64,000 bases of DNA from the NCBI RefSeq assembly GCF_009026825.1, contig NZ_CP045032.1:1860001-1924000 (forward strand), read 5' to 3'. The translations under genes and the position numbers were made by a program. Origin of the DNA: Corynebacterium urogenitale. GTDB taxonomy: Bacteria; Actinomycetota; Actinomycetes; Mycobacteriales; Mycobacteriaceae. Shown here in pieces: positions 18,802 through 27,803 of this stretch. Below the pieces are notes generated by a model. The model was not told the origin of the DNA. It made no database searches and saw only the letters and a list, made by a program, of their open reading frames with translations. Within the stretch, counting starts at the first letter, position 1. Each line of letters opens with the position of its first letter.

Positions 18802-20049
18802 ATGGCAACAGATAACGGCGCACGAGCATACGGCACGGGAATCGTCCCTCTGGAAATGGAATTGACCAGCGGTACCTGGTACACGCTCTGGGCTCCAAAC
18901 TGGATCGTCCGCGGGGAAAAATGGCAGGCATTCCTCGGGGATGAGGAGCACATTTTCGTCTTTAAGTCCCCGGCCGAGGTTCTGGCCTTCATCGAATCCA
19001 CGAATAAGCACGACCTCATCGAGCACGCCAAGTGGGCCAGCTTTGCCAAGGACAAGCCGACGAAGGTTGTCCCCGCACCCAGCGGCACCATCAGCCTCGT
19101 GGAGTTGCCTAATCGCCTAGCCGAGCGCCCGAGCTACGAAAATACCCTCGCCGTGACCCGGGGCTTCGATCTCTTGCAGTCCCTCGGCACCGTGCTGGGG
19201 ATCGCCAGCATTACTAAGTGGTTTAAGAGTTACTCGATCCTGCACAACACCCGTCGCGGTGCAGAGCACTACTCCTCACAGAACGGTATGGAAGAATGGT
19301 CCGGCGTTGGCCGCACCGTGCTGGATAAGTGGGTTGAGGTAACAGATGCCATCGAGGATGATCTCAAGCACCCGGAACTCGATGAGGCGGCCGTGAAGGA
19401 CGCCCAGGAGCGGATTGACCAGGCTCTCGAAGCCCGGGAGAAAAAGGCCGCTGAGCGCAAACAGAAGGAAGAAGCAGCCGCGGAGGACGCGGACCCTTAT
19501 GATTCGAGCCTCTGGGCAGCAGCTGGTATTGATCCGATCCGCATCAGCATGAACGGCCAGTATGTCTACACGCTGCGATGCTACTTGGACAACAAGCCAC
19601 TCTTCCTCGGCCACATGGGGCAGATCAATACCTTCCCCAACTCTCGCGCACTGGTGCGCTGGCTCATCGATGCACCGGAGCATGACCTGGAGGATCTCTC
19701 CACGTGGGGCGACATTCTCACCGCGGCAAATGCTGGCGAGCTGGAGCTAGAGGTTCACGAATCCAACCAGTATTCCTTCAACGGTTTGCGCGAGGACATC
19801 GGGAAGAACGTGGACGCCGTGGATTCCGACCAGTTGGCGCGCGCCTACGAACTACTTGCGGATGCTGCTGACTGGGCTGGCGACGACGGCGTCAACAAAG
19901 TGCTTGTCGCCTACCCACGCCTGCAGAACTACTTGGCCTACATGCTCGGCTCCCCGAGCGATTCCACCCCAACTGCACCATTCGATGAGGAAGTCAAGGG
20001 CTGGAAGGCCCTGGAGGATGGCCTGATCCGCCGCTTCTCGAAGTTCTAA
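18802..20049 (+). CDS. conserved soluble protein with two similar modules
   Basis: 415 residues, acidic, no signal peptide. Two modules look alike: about residues 22-75 (SGTWYTLWAP ... FLGDEEHIFVFKSP ... HDLIEHAKW) and about 250-310 (QYVYTLRCY ... FLGHMGQINTFPNS ... HDLEDLSTW). Between them lies a charged coiled-coil-like stretch (ALEAREKKAAERKQKEEAAA). TAGAAT at 18788-18793 ends 8 nt before the ATG, so the transcript is probably leaderless. A good terminator follows. I think it is a corynebacterial conserved protein, but no function is known to me. Confidence 0.75.
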   Translation: MATDNGARAYGTGIVPLEMELTSGTWYTLWAPNWIVRGEKWQAFLGDEEHIFVFKSPAEVLAFIESTNKHDLIEHAKWASFAKDKPTKVVPAPSGTISLVELPNRLAERPSYENTLAVTRGFDLLQSLGTVLGIASITKWFKSYSILHNTRRGAEHYSSQNGMEEWSGVGRTVLDKWVEVTDAIEDDLKHPELDEAAVKDAQERIDQALEAREKKAAERKQKEEAAAEDADPYDSSLWAAAGIDPIRISMNGQYVYTLRCYLDNKPLFLGHMGQINTFPNSRALVRWLIDAPEHDLEDLSTWGDILTAANAGELELEVHESNQYSFNGLREDIGKNVDAVDSDQLARAYELLADAADWAGDDGVNKVLVAYPRLQNYLAYMLGSPSDSTPTAPFDEEVKGWKALEDGLIRRFSKF

Positions 20050-20075
20050 GCTTCTCGACGCCTTCTCTCTAGTTT

Positions 20076-20130
20076 CACTCCCACCCTGAGCCGACATCTG
20101 TCGCCGGCACTGGGTGGGAGTGCTTTATTC
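20076..20130 (+). terminator. intrinsic terminator
   Basis: CACTCCCACCC (20076-20086) pairs perfectly with GGGTGGGAGTG (20112-20122), followed by CTTTATT. It closes the unit ending at 20049. Confidence 0.75.
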
Positions 20131-20307
20131 GCACCTTAGGCGGGGTTAACACACTCGTTGCGCAATGTTCAATGTCCGTGCACCCAACTTACATAATGCG
20201 GACAGCACTGTCTGTTTTTCTGTTAAAGACTGTCTCCTTGTGATCTGAACGAAAGGTCCTTGATCGAGGCACCATGACGTCCGTCAAGACAAACGAAGAA
20301 GAGCATC

Positions 20308-21753
20308 ATGAATCGTCGCCTCATCACAATGACCACGGCTCTCGCCGTGGGTTTGACCACTGCCACCGCTGCCCCCATCGCCGTCGCTCAAGAAGCATCA
20401 GCCAATACCGACGCCACGGATATCATCATCTCCCCCGGTAGTGATGAAACCCAGATCAATCTGGCGTGGCGTACGAGCAGCTTGAACCCTAGTGCTGAAT
20501 TCGTCCAGTGGGCGCCGTCCGCTGCTATCGTCGACGGCGCATTCCCCAAGGACGCCAGCACAAGCGAGGCCACTCGTCGCCTCGGCGGCGCAGCGGACTA
20601 CCATAACGCAGCCACCATCACCGGCTTGAAGGAGAACACCGAGTACTCCTACCGCCTCGGCAGCGACGAGCGTGGTTGGTCCCAGGTACACACCTTCGAT
20701 ACGGAATCCTTCGGCGATGACTGGAACTTCCTCTTTGTCGGTGATCCTCAGGTGGGAGCTAGCGGTAACCGCGACAAGGACACAGAGGGCTGGCTGGCAG
20801 CAACGAAGGCCGCCACGGCTCAGTTTCCCGATTCTTCCTTGCTGCACTCCGGTGGCGATCAGGTGAACATCGCGGTCAGCCGCAATGAGTACACGTCCTT
20901 CTTCAGCAATCCCACTCTGCGTGAGCTCCCAACCTCTGTCGTCCGCGGTAACCACGAGAAGGGTGGCAGCCTTTATGACCGCATGTACAACATGCCGAAT
21001 GGGTCGAATGACAACTACTGGTACGAGCACAACAACGCGTTGTTCGTGAGCCTTGATTCCAACAACAGCGATATCGAAGCGCACAAGACCTTCCTGCGTG
21101 AGACGATCTCCGCGCACGGTGCGGACAAGGACTGGATTATCCTCAGCTTCCACCACGCACCGTACAGCCAGGGCACCCACCACGACGATGGCAACCTGAC
21201 CCCTTTGCGCGAAGAGCTCGCGCCAACGATCAGCGAGCTGGGTGTGGATGCCGTCCTCAGTGGCCACGATCATATTTACACCCGCAGCCACCTCATGAAT
21301 GGCAACGAACCCGTGCTCCCAACTGAGGGCGCCACCGGGGCAGAACGAGCTGGCAAGCCTGGCGATGTCCTGCACCCGAAGAAGGGCGAAGCCCTCTACA
21401 TCACCGGTAGTTCCTCCTCCGGTTCTAAGTTCTACGACTTCATGGCTAAGGACGGCACCCGCATTAAGGATGCCACCGTGGAGGATACTTTCGCACAGGA
21501 TCAGCCACTCGATTCCACCGCTTGGTGGAACCAAGACCGCACACCGGATTACACCAATATCCAGGTGACTCCCGAGAAGCTGACCTTGACCACCTACAAC
21601 GTGGCGGACAACTCTGTGGTGGATGAAGTCACGTTGGCCAAGGGCGCCTCCGATGAACCGGAGCAGGACGACTCCTCCTCGGAGGGATCTGACGTGCTGG
21701 CGGGCTCTGATGATCTCTCGAGCGGTTCTTCGAGCGACCTTTTTCTCCGATAG
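20308..21753 (+). CDS. exported purple-acid-phosphatase-like metallophosphoesterase (C-terminus frameshifted)
   Basis: 481 residues. A signal peptide (about residues 1-33, ending APIAVAQEASA) is followed by a fibronectin-like purple acid phosphatase N-terminal domain and a calcineurin-type core: FVGDPQVGASG, SGGDQVN, RGNHEKGG, SFHHAPYSQGTHHDD and LSGHDHIYTRS supply the two-metal ligands. It should hydrolyse phosphate esters outside the membrane. The C-terminus is Ser/Asp-rich linker, then stops at 21751; the next frame continues with a membrane anchor (see 21745-21871). A one-base difference in the T5 run at 21740-21744 would restore one frame of 521 residues. Confidence 0.85.
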   Translation: MNRRLITMTTALAVGLTTATAAPIAVAQEASANTDATDIIISPGSDETQINLAWRTSSLNPSAEFVQWAPSAAIVDGAFPKDASTSEATRRLGGAADYHNAATITGLKENTEYSYRLGSDERGWSQVHTFDTESFGDDWNFLFVGDPQVGASGNRDKDTEGWLAATKAATAQFPDSSLLHSGGDQVNIAVSRNEYTSFFSNPTLRELPTSVVRGNHEKGGSLYDRMYNMPNGSNDNYWYEHNNALFVSLDSNNSDIEAHKTFLRETISAHGADKDWIILSFHHAPYSQGTHHDDGNLTPLREELAPTISELGVDAVLSGHDHIYTRSHLMNGNEPVLPTEGATGAERAGKPGDVLHPKKGEALYITGSSSSGSKFYDFMAKDGTRIKDATVEDTFAQDQPLDSTAWWNQDRTPDYTNIQVTPEKLTLTTYNVADNSVVDEVTLAKGASDEPEQDDSSSEGSDVLAGSDDLSSGSSSDLFLR

Positions 21754-21871
21754 CGACGCCCGCGTGTGGTTGGGCATCGCTGGTGCTGTGGGAGCCATCG
21801 GCATCGTAGCTGGCCTCCTGAGCCCGCAGGTGCGCGCTCAGGTGAGTAAGTTCTTCGGTGGCCGACGCTAA
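21745..21871 (+). pseudogene. out-of-frame C-terminal membrane anchor of the phosphatase
   Basis: In the +1 frame relative to the phosphatase, sequence just past the T5 run reads SDSDARVWLGIAGAVGAIG then IVAGLLSPQVRAQVSKFFGG and stops at 21871. A hydrophobic helix plus a basic tail is the usual end of a surface-anchored corynebacterial protein, so this is almost certainly the true C-terminus of the gene at 20308. Either the sequence has an extra T or the strain makes a released form. Confidence 0.75.
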
Positions 21872-21914
21872 CTTTCGCGCTCCGATCCAGTGGCTGTACT
21901 AAATCCGTGATGGC

Positions 21915-21956
21915 AAAAGGACTGCTCCGCCACGAAAGGCGGTGCAGTCCTTTTCT
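21915..21956. terminator. bidirectional intrinsic terminator
   Basis: A 17-bp stem with one mismatch: AAAAGGACTGC... at 21915 pairs with ...GCAGTCCTTTT ending 21954, loop ACGAAA. Flanking A and T runs make it work for both the phosphatase gene (+) and the convergent gene ending at 22010 (-). Confidence 0.85.
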
Positions 21957-22009
21957 GTGTGCGGGTTTACTACCCGCCCAAGTATCCAGTAGTTCTTCTG
22001 ATCCTCGTT

Positions 22010-23305
22010 TTAGTTATCCTCAGAGCCCTCGCGTGAATCTCGCGGCTGCTCACAATCAGCAGCATCGGTTCCACCGGCGGCTGGGTTGAACGGATTAGAA
22101 TCCGCGTCCTGCTGGTTCTGGCCGTATTGGTTCTGAGCGTAGCCGTTCTGGTCATTCTGGCCGAAGGCATTACCCTCCTGAACGAAACCACCTTGTGCAT
22201 TTTGGTCGTACTGGCCAGCACCTGCTGCTCCAGCGGCCGGTACTCCGAAACCCTGCGCTGGAGCCTGCTGGTAACCACCCACGTTCTGCTGGGCGCTCAC
22301 AGCCTCAAGCTCCGGCAACTTCTTCATGAACAGCCACACAACCAGCCCGATGGTGGCGAGGGTGGTCAGGACGCCGAGCCAGAAGCCGAAGCCATAGCCC
22401 TGCTTCAGTGCGTCACCAAATTCGGAAGCAAGGTCCTTGTAATCGTCGTTGTTGAGTTTGGACTGCTGAGAAGCAGCAAAGTAGATGATGTAAAGCACTC
22501 CCAGACCCGCAGCAACTGCGCCGAGGATGGTCGCGACCTTAGGTTGGATTTTCTTGAAGAGCATCACAGCAGCAGCAATGAGCAGTCCGATGATCAGGAT
22601 TTGTAGCAGGAGGAAATCTGCGGCCCACTCGGTCTCGGATTCCTTACCCTCAGACGTGGACTCGAGAACGGACTTAATGCGGCCGAAACCGTTGATCTTG
22701 GCTTCCACAGAGACGGTAGCACCGAAGATGCTGACGGTCAGCCCTGTGCCGTACCACTTGAGGAAACCAACGAAGATCTGCAGCAGCGCGAGAACGCCGA
22801 AAGCCCCGGCAACGAGTTGATGGATCGGCTTCGCTTGCAGAGTGTTTAGCGCCTTGTCAATGTTGGTGCCCACTGCAGCGCCAACGCTCGGCCCTTGTTG
22901 ACCTGGTTGCCCCTGTTGTTCAAACTGTTGCGCGGCGCCGTACTGCCCCTGCTGGCCAGGCTGATCTCCGTACGGGCCAGGCTGCCCGAACTGTTGCTGT
23001 CCCGGCTGGCCGTAGGCACCTTGAGGTGCCTGGCCGTAACCCTGTGGCTGAGCTCCGTACTGACCTGCCTGGTTGTCATTGCCAGGCTGGCCGTATGGCT
23101 GACCGTACTGTGCCTGATCACCGTATTGCTGTGGCTGGCCGTATTGTCCGCCAGGCACCTGACCGTTCTGACCGGCGCCGCTAGGGGTGAATCCACCGGC
23201 GGACCCGCCGAAAGGATTGTCGCCTTGGTGGCCTTGATCCAGCGGATTATTCCCGCCCTCGCCGTGTGGCTCTGAGGAAGAGCCATATGGGTTCTGGTTA
23301 GTCAT
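22010..23305 (-). CDS. four-TM membrane protein with Gln/Gly/Pro/Tyr-rich N-terminus
   Basis: 431 residues. The first 150 are low-complexity repeats of the type QYGQPQQYG/GQPGQQ; then four membrane segments follow (QLVAGAFGVLALLQIFVGFL; FLLLQILIIGLLIAAAVMLF; VATILGAVAAGLGVLYIIYF; GFWLGVLTTLATIGLVVWLF), then a second low-complexity Gln/Asn/Gly tail. The layout resembles mycobacterial 34-kDa-antigen (DUF5336) proteins. Its first extracytoplasmic loop carries acidic/Ser-rich residues. It lies last in the same orientation as the kinase locus after a 169-bp gap; the shared QYGQP composition with the J-like protein hints at related localisation. Confidence 0.8.
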   Translation of the reverse strand: MTNQNPYGSSSEPHGEGGNNPLDQGHQGDNPFGGSAGGFTPSGAGQNGQVPGGQYGQPQQYGDQAQYGQPYGQPGNDNQAGQYGAQPQGYGQAPQGAYGQPGQQQFGQPGPYGDQPGQQGQYGAAQQFEQQGQPGQQGPSVGAAVGTNIDKALNTLQAKPIHQLVAGAFGVLALLQIFVGFLKWYGTGLTVSIFGATVSVEAKINGFGRIKSVLESTSEGKESETEWAADFLLLQILIIGLLIAAAVMLFKKIQPKVATILGAVAAGLGVLYIIYFAASQQSKLNNDDYKDLASEFGDALKQGYGFGFWLGVLTTLATIGLVVWLFMKKLPELEAVSAQQNVGGYQQAPAQGFGVPAAGAAGAGQYDQNAQGGFVQEGNAFGQNDQNGYAQNQYGQNQQDADSNPFNPAAGGTDAADCEQPRDSREGSEDN

Positions 23306-23474
23306 ATTGTGAGTCCTTACCTGACAACGTCATGTGATGTGGGGTTCACGTTCCCCGCGCACCCACTCGAGCGCAGCCAGTTTCATGAACCATCACGTTT
23401 GCTACACGCCATAGACTACTCATTTGTGTCATGTGACACTACGCAGACGCCGACTATTCCCTGAAGGCGGGGAG

Positions 23475-24134
23475 TTATCCGCACGGACTTGAGAAATCCG
23501 CTTCGTTATTCAGCGTGCGGGGATTGCCTCCCTGCGAGGCTGCATCGCGGCAGAGGCTGGCGATGTCTCGCCCGTAGTCCCGGGCGATGGCATAGACACG
23601 ATGTCCATCTACGCTTGCACGCAAAGAACTGCACTCCCCCGGCTGGAATACGCGAGTACCCGGATGTTGCGTCAGCGCGGCATCAATCTCCTGCTGCGCA
23701 TTGCCGTAATCCACGACAGAATGCAGGATGAGCACTGCCCTACCGTCGCACACGGACTCGCCACGGTTGTCGCCCCTCGCGTTGGTATCCGACGCCACCG
23801 CGCCCTGTACCTCGTCCCCGTCAGTTCGGCTGTCGTCTTGCGCAGAGGCTGTCTCAGCAGGCTCGGTGACTGTAGCAGCCTTCTCCGCCTCTGACTCTTT
23901 AGCCTGACTTGTACTCTCTTCAGCCTGACTTGCACTAGGGGCGGCGCTTGTCAGCTTCCCGTCCGCACTACTGCCCTTCGCGGACACATAGCCTTCGGCT
24001 GCAGTGGGGCTATCAGTGCCGGTGATCTTCGGCCAGAGGAAAAAGCCCAGCGCCATACCTACACACACGACGATGACCCCAAGGATCACCAGGAGTCCCT
24101 TTGAGGAGGAGCTCGGTTGAGGAGGAGTTGTCAC
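23475..24134 (-). CDS. single-TM protein with extracellular Cys-containing domain
   Basis: 219 residues. One membrane helix near 13-34 (LLVILGVIVVCVGMALGFFL) after a short Ser/Pro-rich cytoplasmic tip; then an 80-residue Ser/Ala/Glu/Thr-rich stalk; then a compact outer domain with four Cys (ESVCDGRAVL, PGECSSLRA, ASLCRDAA, SSPCG), probably two disulfides. Start overlaps the stop of the FHA-like gene by 4 nt (ATGA), so the two are translationally coupled. Topology matches the kinase encoded upstream. No family recognised. Confidence 0.75.
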   Translation of the reverse strand: MTTPPQPSSSSKGLLVILGVIVVCVGMALGFFLWPKITGTDSPTAAEGYVSAKGSSADGKLTSAAPSASQAEESTSQAKESEAEKAATVTEPAETASAQDDSRTDGDEVQGAVASDTNARGDNRGESVCDGRAVLILHSVVDYGNAQQEIDAALTQHPGTRVFQPGECSSLRASVDGHRVYAIARDYGRDIASLCRDAASQGGNPRTLNNEADFSSPCG

Positions 24135-24817
24135 CAGCGTGACCTTCTTTCAAATAGATGACGGTTAGCGTGCGCATAACGCGCAAGGGACTTGGCAAAC
24201 GGCTTATCCAGCACTACACCAGTGTTCGCTAAGGAAGCACAGATGCGCTCGATCTTGGAATTCGTCTTCTTTTCGGTCCACTCGAGTTTCTGCGCCAACT
24301 GCTTCACGCTATAAAGCTCTCCATCCGGCACCCCGTGATGCCGTGCCATGGGCTCTGCCATCAGCCCGAGCAACTCCTGCTGCTCGGAGTTCGGATTCCA
24401 ATTGCCCTGCGTTGCTGGAGCAGCGATTCCGCCGGGGCGCACACCCGGCGCACGATTGCCCGCATTCTCCACATCAATGTGCAATTCGTAGGTGCGATCT
24501 GGCGTCGAAAAAATCACGGCAGACGGGCCGGGCAGCAAAGGGGCCTCCGCACCGGGACCCAGGGAAACCTGCGTGAAGGCATCGCGACCACGCGGTTCAA
24601 TCTGCACAATCAACCGGCTGCCGATATTTCGCATCATCCATGCGCTGCCGTTAAACCACAGGACCAACAACGTGCGGTGGAGGAACTCATCATCATCGCC
24701 AACGAGGAAGTCTGCGGCGCGGCCAATCGTCACTTCTTCACCGGGAGTGAGGACGCGACGGGTGCCAATGAGGTCATCCACACGGATACGAGGGCCGATT
24801 GGTGGGTTTGCTAGCAA
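24131..24817 (-). CDS. FHA-like domain protein with C-terminal winged-helix region
   Basis: 228 residues, cytoplasmic. N-terminal about 110 residues resemble a forkhead-associated domain: VTIGRAADFLVGDDDEFLHR then LVLWFNGSAWMMRNIGSRL, i.e. the GR, S/x-H and N-x-S positions of a phosphothreonine-binding fold, though degenerate. After a Pro/Asn linker, residues about 140-228 (LYSVKQLAQKLEWTEKKTNS) look like a winged helix-turn-helix. The gene overlaps the kinase gene by 7 nt and the next gene by 4 nt. Inference: it is the reader of the adjacent Ser/Thr kinase, possibly carrying the signal to DNA. Confidence 0.7.
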   Translation of the reverse strand: MLANPPIGPRIRVDDLIGTRRVLTPGEEVTIGRAADFLVGDDDEFLHRTLLVLWFNGSAWMMRNIGSRLIVQIEPRGRDAFTQVSLGPGAEAPLLPGPSAVIFSTPDRTYELHIDVENAGNRAPGVRPGGIAAPATQGNWNPNSEQQELLGLMAEPMARHHGVPDGELYSVKQLAQKLEWTEKKTNSKIERICASLANTGVVLDKPFAKSLARYAHANRHLFERRSRW

Positions 24818-26469
24818 ATTGGCACCTCGAGGCGATCGTTTTTAGCGTTCTCGCTGGATACTAACACCGCGAACTGCGAGCGAGCGCCCGTCGGTAGCAT
24901 CGCCCACGTGGGCCTCTGGTTCCCCTGAACCTCAAAGGACTGTACTTTGCACGTGCCTTCGCTGAGGTCCTCCGCACCATCGGCGTTGACGTTCTCCTCG
25001 CGGTTAAGACCAGAGCCGTAGTCCGACACGGAGACGAACAGGTCCTCGTTGGAGCATGCAATACGCGCAAGCTGGCCCTGCTCCGGATCGGCGGAGCGGC
25101 AAACCAGCCCCCGCCAGCCGACCGTATTCTCGCGCTCGGAAACCAGCCCTGGGAACACTCGAGCCAGGGTAGCTTCCGCCCCATCCCAATCCGGAGTCAT
25201 TACATAACGCTGCACGCCAATGCTCACGCCGAGCCCTACGATCAGCAGCACCGCGAGGCCCACGAGAGACTTCCACCACAGGCCGCTCTTCTTCGTTTCT
25301 TGCGCTGGAGCAGCGGTGGGAGTCGGCGCCGCATTGCTGAAGTGGTGTGCATAGCTCTGCGAAGCATAGTTCTGCTGCAGTCCATATCCCGCTGACTGGC
25401 CAACAGAAGATGCGCTGTACACGGAGGTTTCCGCGGTCATTGCATTCGGGTTCGACGCCGGATTATCGCGCGTCGGCGGTGCTTGATCCGCAGTGTATCG
25501 CCCGCCGATCGGGCGCGGAGCACGGTTACCGTGCTGGCCACCTGTCCACGCCAGGGCATCGATGAACGCCGTGGCCGTGGGGTACCTGTACGCCGGGGCA
25601 TCAGCAAAGGCCTTGCGGAAGACCTCCTCCACAGCCCCCAGATTGCCGGAATCTTGGGCAGAGATACCCAACTCAGCAAAGCGTGGGAAGACACGCTCGT
25701 GCCGCCAATCCGTCGCAGACATCGTGTCCTTGAGTGGGTAGAGGGTGAGCATCTCAAAGGCGATGAGACTCAGCGCATAGTTGTCGCTGGCCGCGTTGGG
25801 CTGGTTATGAATCACGCCCTCCGCGCCCGCAGATTCGCCCGGGTAGAGTTCCGGCGCGAAGTAGCGCTCCGTGCCAATCATCATGGACAGTGAGGTCACG
25901 CGCGTATCGTCCGGTGTCAGGGAAATTCCGAAGTCCGTCAGCAGGCTGCGTGCTTCGAACGTCGCCTCACCGGGTTCGGTGGAGGGAACGAGAACATTGC
26001 CGGGCTTAATATCGCGGTGGATCACTGGCGGATTAAGCTTGCCGTGCAGGTAATCCAAGGCGGCGGCAATGGGACGCAGAATCTCCACCGTCTCCGCGAC
26101 ACTAAAGTGATTGCCCCATTCACGGCGGTCGCGAATCCGTTCGGCTAGGGTGCCACCAGGCACGTAGTCCATAACGAAGTACGCGCCGGCGGGCCCCTCG
26201 CCCTCGTCATCGAGCACGCCCGAATAGTGAATGCTCACGATGGCGGAGTGACGGATCTTACCCAGCGTCTGCATTTCGGTGGTGAAGCGACGCAAGCCTG
26301 CTTCGTCCAGCAACTCCGTCGAGAGTGCTTTCACAGCGACGTGGCGCTGTAGAGCGGCGTCCCAGGCCTTGTACACCACTCCCATGCCGCCGCGCCCAAT
26401 TTCTTTGAACGACGTCAGCCCGTGCCTTTCCTGAAGCACGCGTTGAAGGTGCTGAGATGCTGTGTCCAC
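24811..26469 (-). CDS. transmembrane Ser/Thr protein kinase
   Basis: 552 residues. All kinase motifs are present: GRGGMGVVYKA at 25-35, VAVK with Lys47, HRDIKPGNVL with Asp153, and DFGIS with Asp179. A Pro/Ala/Gln-rich juxtamembrane region follows, then one membrane helix (SLVGLAVLLIVGLGVSIGVQ) and an extracellular domain of about 120 residues with four Cys (LVCRSADP, RIACSNED, GTCKVQ, VPIC). It has no PASTA repeats, so it is not the PknB type. It is the second gene of an operon J-like, kinase, FHA-like, one-TM protein. Ligand unknown. Confidence 0.9.
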   Translation of the reverse strand: MDTASQHLQRVLQERHGLTSFKEIGRGGMGVVYKAWDAALQRHVAVKALSTELLDEAGLRRFTTEMQTLGKIRHSAIVSIHYSGVLDDEGEGPAGAYFVMDYVPGGTLAERIRDRREWGNHFSVAETVEILRPIAAALDYLHGKLNPPVIHRDIKPGNVLVPSTEPGEATFEARSLLTDFGISLTPDDTRVTSLSMMIGTERYFAPELYPGESAGAEGVIHNQPNAASDNYALSLIAFEMLTLYPLKDTMSATDWRHERVFPRFAELGISAQDSGNLGAVEEVFRKAFADAPAYRYPTATAFIDALAWTGGQHGNRAPRPIGGRYTADQAPPTRDNPASNPNAMTAETSVYSASSVGQSAGYGLQQNYASQSYAHHFSNAAPTPTAAPAQETKKSGLWWKSLVGLAVLLIVGLGVSIGVQRYVMTPDWDGAEATLARVFPGLVSERENTVGWRGLVCRSADPEQGQLARIACSNEDLFVSVSDYGSGLNREENVNADGAEDLSEGTCKVQSFEVQGNQRPTWAMLPTGARSQFAVLVSSENAKNDRLEVPIC

Positions 26470-26501
26470 TGGAATTTACGTCCTGATTCGCTAGTGACCG
26501 C

Positions 26502-27632
26502 TTAATTGAAGTCGCTGGCTTCACCCACTGCGATGAGCTTGGCATCGCCGTCAACGATGCCAAGCATCATTCCTCCGACAACCTCACCCTCACCATCATT
26601 GGAGCTAATGCTGACGAAGTACAGGTTCCCTTCTTCGGCAGCCTCAAAGAATTGGCGCTCTTCTACGTCCAGATCGCTGCGACTCTCTCCAGCTAGAACT
26701 GCGCCCATGAAGGCAGAACTATTATCCACACGCTGGACTCCGGGGGCTCCGGTATCGAAGAGATCGCTCGGAGTGGAAACATCGCGGTTATCGATCAGGT
26801 TGAGATTGTCTTCCTTGGTTGAATCCAAGGAGTACTTACGGACCCAGTCCTTCATCTCCCCTTGATTCTCGGTCTTCAGCAATTCCTTGGCGACATTTTC
26901 TGCCTTGCGCTCACCAGAGGTGAAGTGGCCGATTCCTGCGACAACGCCCCACACCAACAGGCACGCAACAAGAGTAAACACGGCGGTGGCGATGATCGCG
27001 GACTTCGAAGACTTCTTGAACTCACCACGCAACTTGGCGGTCTTCTCGCCTGTGGTCTTCTTCAGTCCTGCGGTGGCGGCTGCGAACTTCTCCTTGGCGC
27101 CCGGCCCCTGCTGCTGTGGCTGCCCCGGCTGCCCGGCGAACTGCCCTTGCTGAAACTGCTGTGGCTGCTGCGCGTAGCCCTGCTGGTGCGAGTCAAACTG
27201 ACCCTGTGGCTGGTAGCCCTGCTGGAACTGCTGTGGCTGTTGGCCATACTGCCCTTGTGGTGCCTGCGAGAAGCCCTGCGGGCCGGAATACTGCGGCTGC
27301 TGGTAGCCTGGCTGGCCTCCTTGCGGATACGCCCCTTGCTGGCCAGCCCCTGGCGGGTTGGGGAATTGCGACTGCTGGTTGCTCTCCCCCGCCGCGATCT
27401 GGCGCAGTGCAGCGATATTCACTTCCTCGCCGAACTCATCGGCAATGCGGCTATCGTATTCGGCCTTCTTACCGGAATCCCCGAGGATTTGGCGTGCGAT
27501 CTGCAGCTCATCGAGGCCACCAGGATTGCTGAAATCCTGGCGCTCGATTCGCTCATCAATCTCGCGTGCCAGGGATTGCGAATCCGCATGCCGATCAACG
27601 CGGAGAGTGTCATACAGGTTGTAGTGCGCCAT
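26502..27632 (-). CDS. J-domain-like single-TM protein with Gln/Gly/Pro-rich linker
   Basis: 376 residues from ATG 27632, preceded by GAGGA (an ATG at 27653 is in frame but lacks a site). Residues 1-70 (HYNLYDTLRVDRHADSQSLA, RQILGDSGKKAEYDSRIADE) look like a degenerate DnaJ domain without an HPD motif. Then about 110 residues of QQFQQGYQPQGQF-type repeats, a basic stretch, one membrane helix (AIIATAVFTLVACLLVWGVV) and an outer domain of about 130 residues. It is 32 nt upstream of the kinase gene, in the same direction. Function unknown; likely a membrane partner or substrate of the kinase. Confidence 0.75.
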   Translation of the reverse strand: MAHYNLYDTLRVDRHADSQSLAREIDERIERQDFSNPGGLDELQIARQILGDSGKKAEYDSRIADEFGEEVNIAALRQIAAGESNQQSQFPNPPGAGQQGAYPQGGQPGYQQPQYSGPQGFSQAPQGQYGQQPQQFQQGYQPQGQFDSHQQGYAQQPQQFQQGQFAGQPGQPQQQGPGAKEKFAAATAGLKKTTGEKTAKLRGEFKKSSKSAIIATAVFTLVACLLVWGVVAGIGHFTSGERKAENVAKELLKTENQGEMKDWVRKYSLDSTKEDNLNLIDNRDVSTPSDLFDTGAPGVQRVDNSSAFMGAVLAGESRSDLDVEERQFFEAAEEGNLYFVSISSNDGEGEVVGGMMLGIVDGDAKLIAVGEASDFN

Positions 27633-27803
27633 GGTGTCCTCGTGGTAATCCATTAGTTGTTCGACGTCAGCAGCGCCCGCCTGGCAGTGGCCGAATACAA
27701 GTCAACAGCTGAACTCACAAAGAGAATCTTAGGTTCCGTGACAGCGAAAACTCGACCCGGATGGGGATTATTCCTCACTCTGGGGGCATAGCACCACGAT
27801 CAA

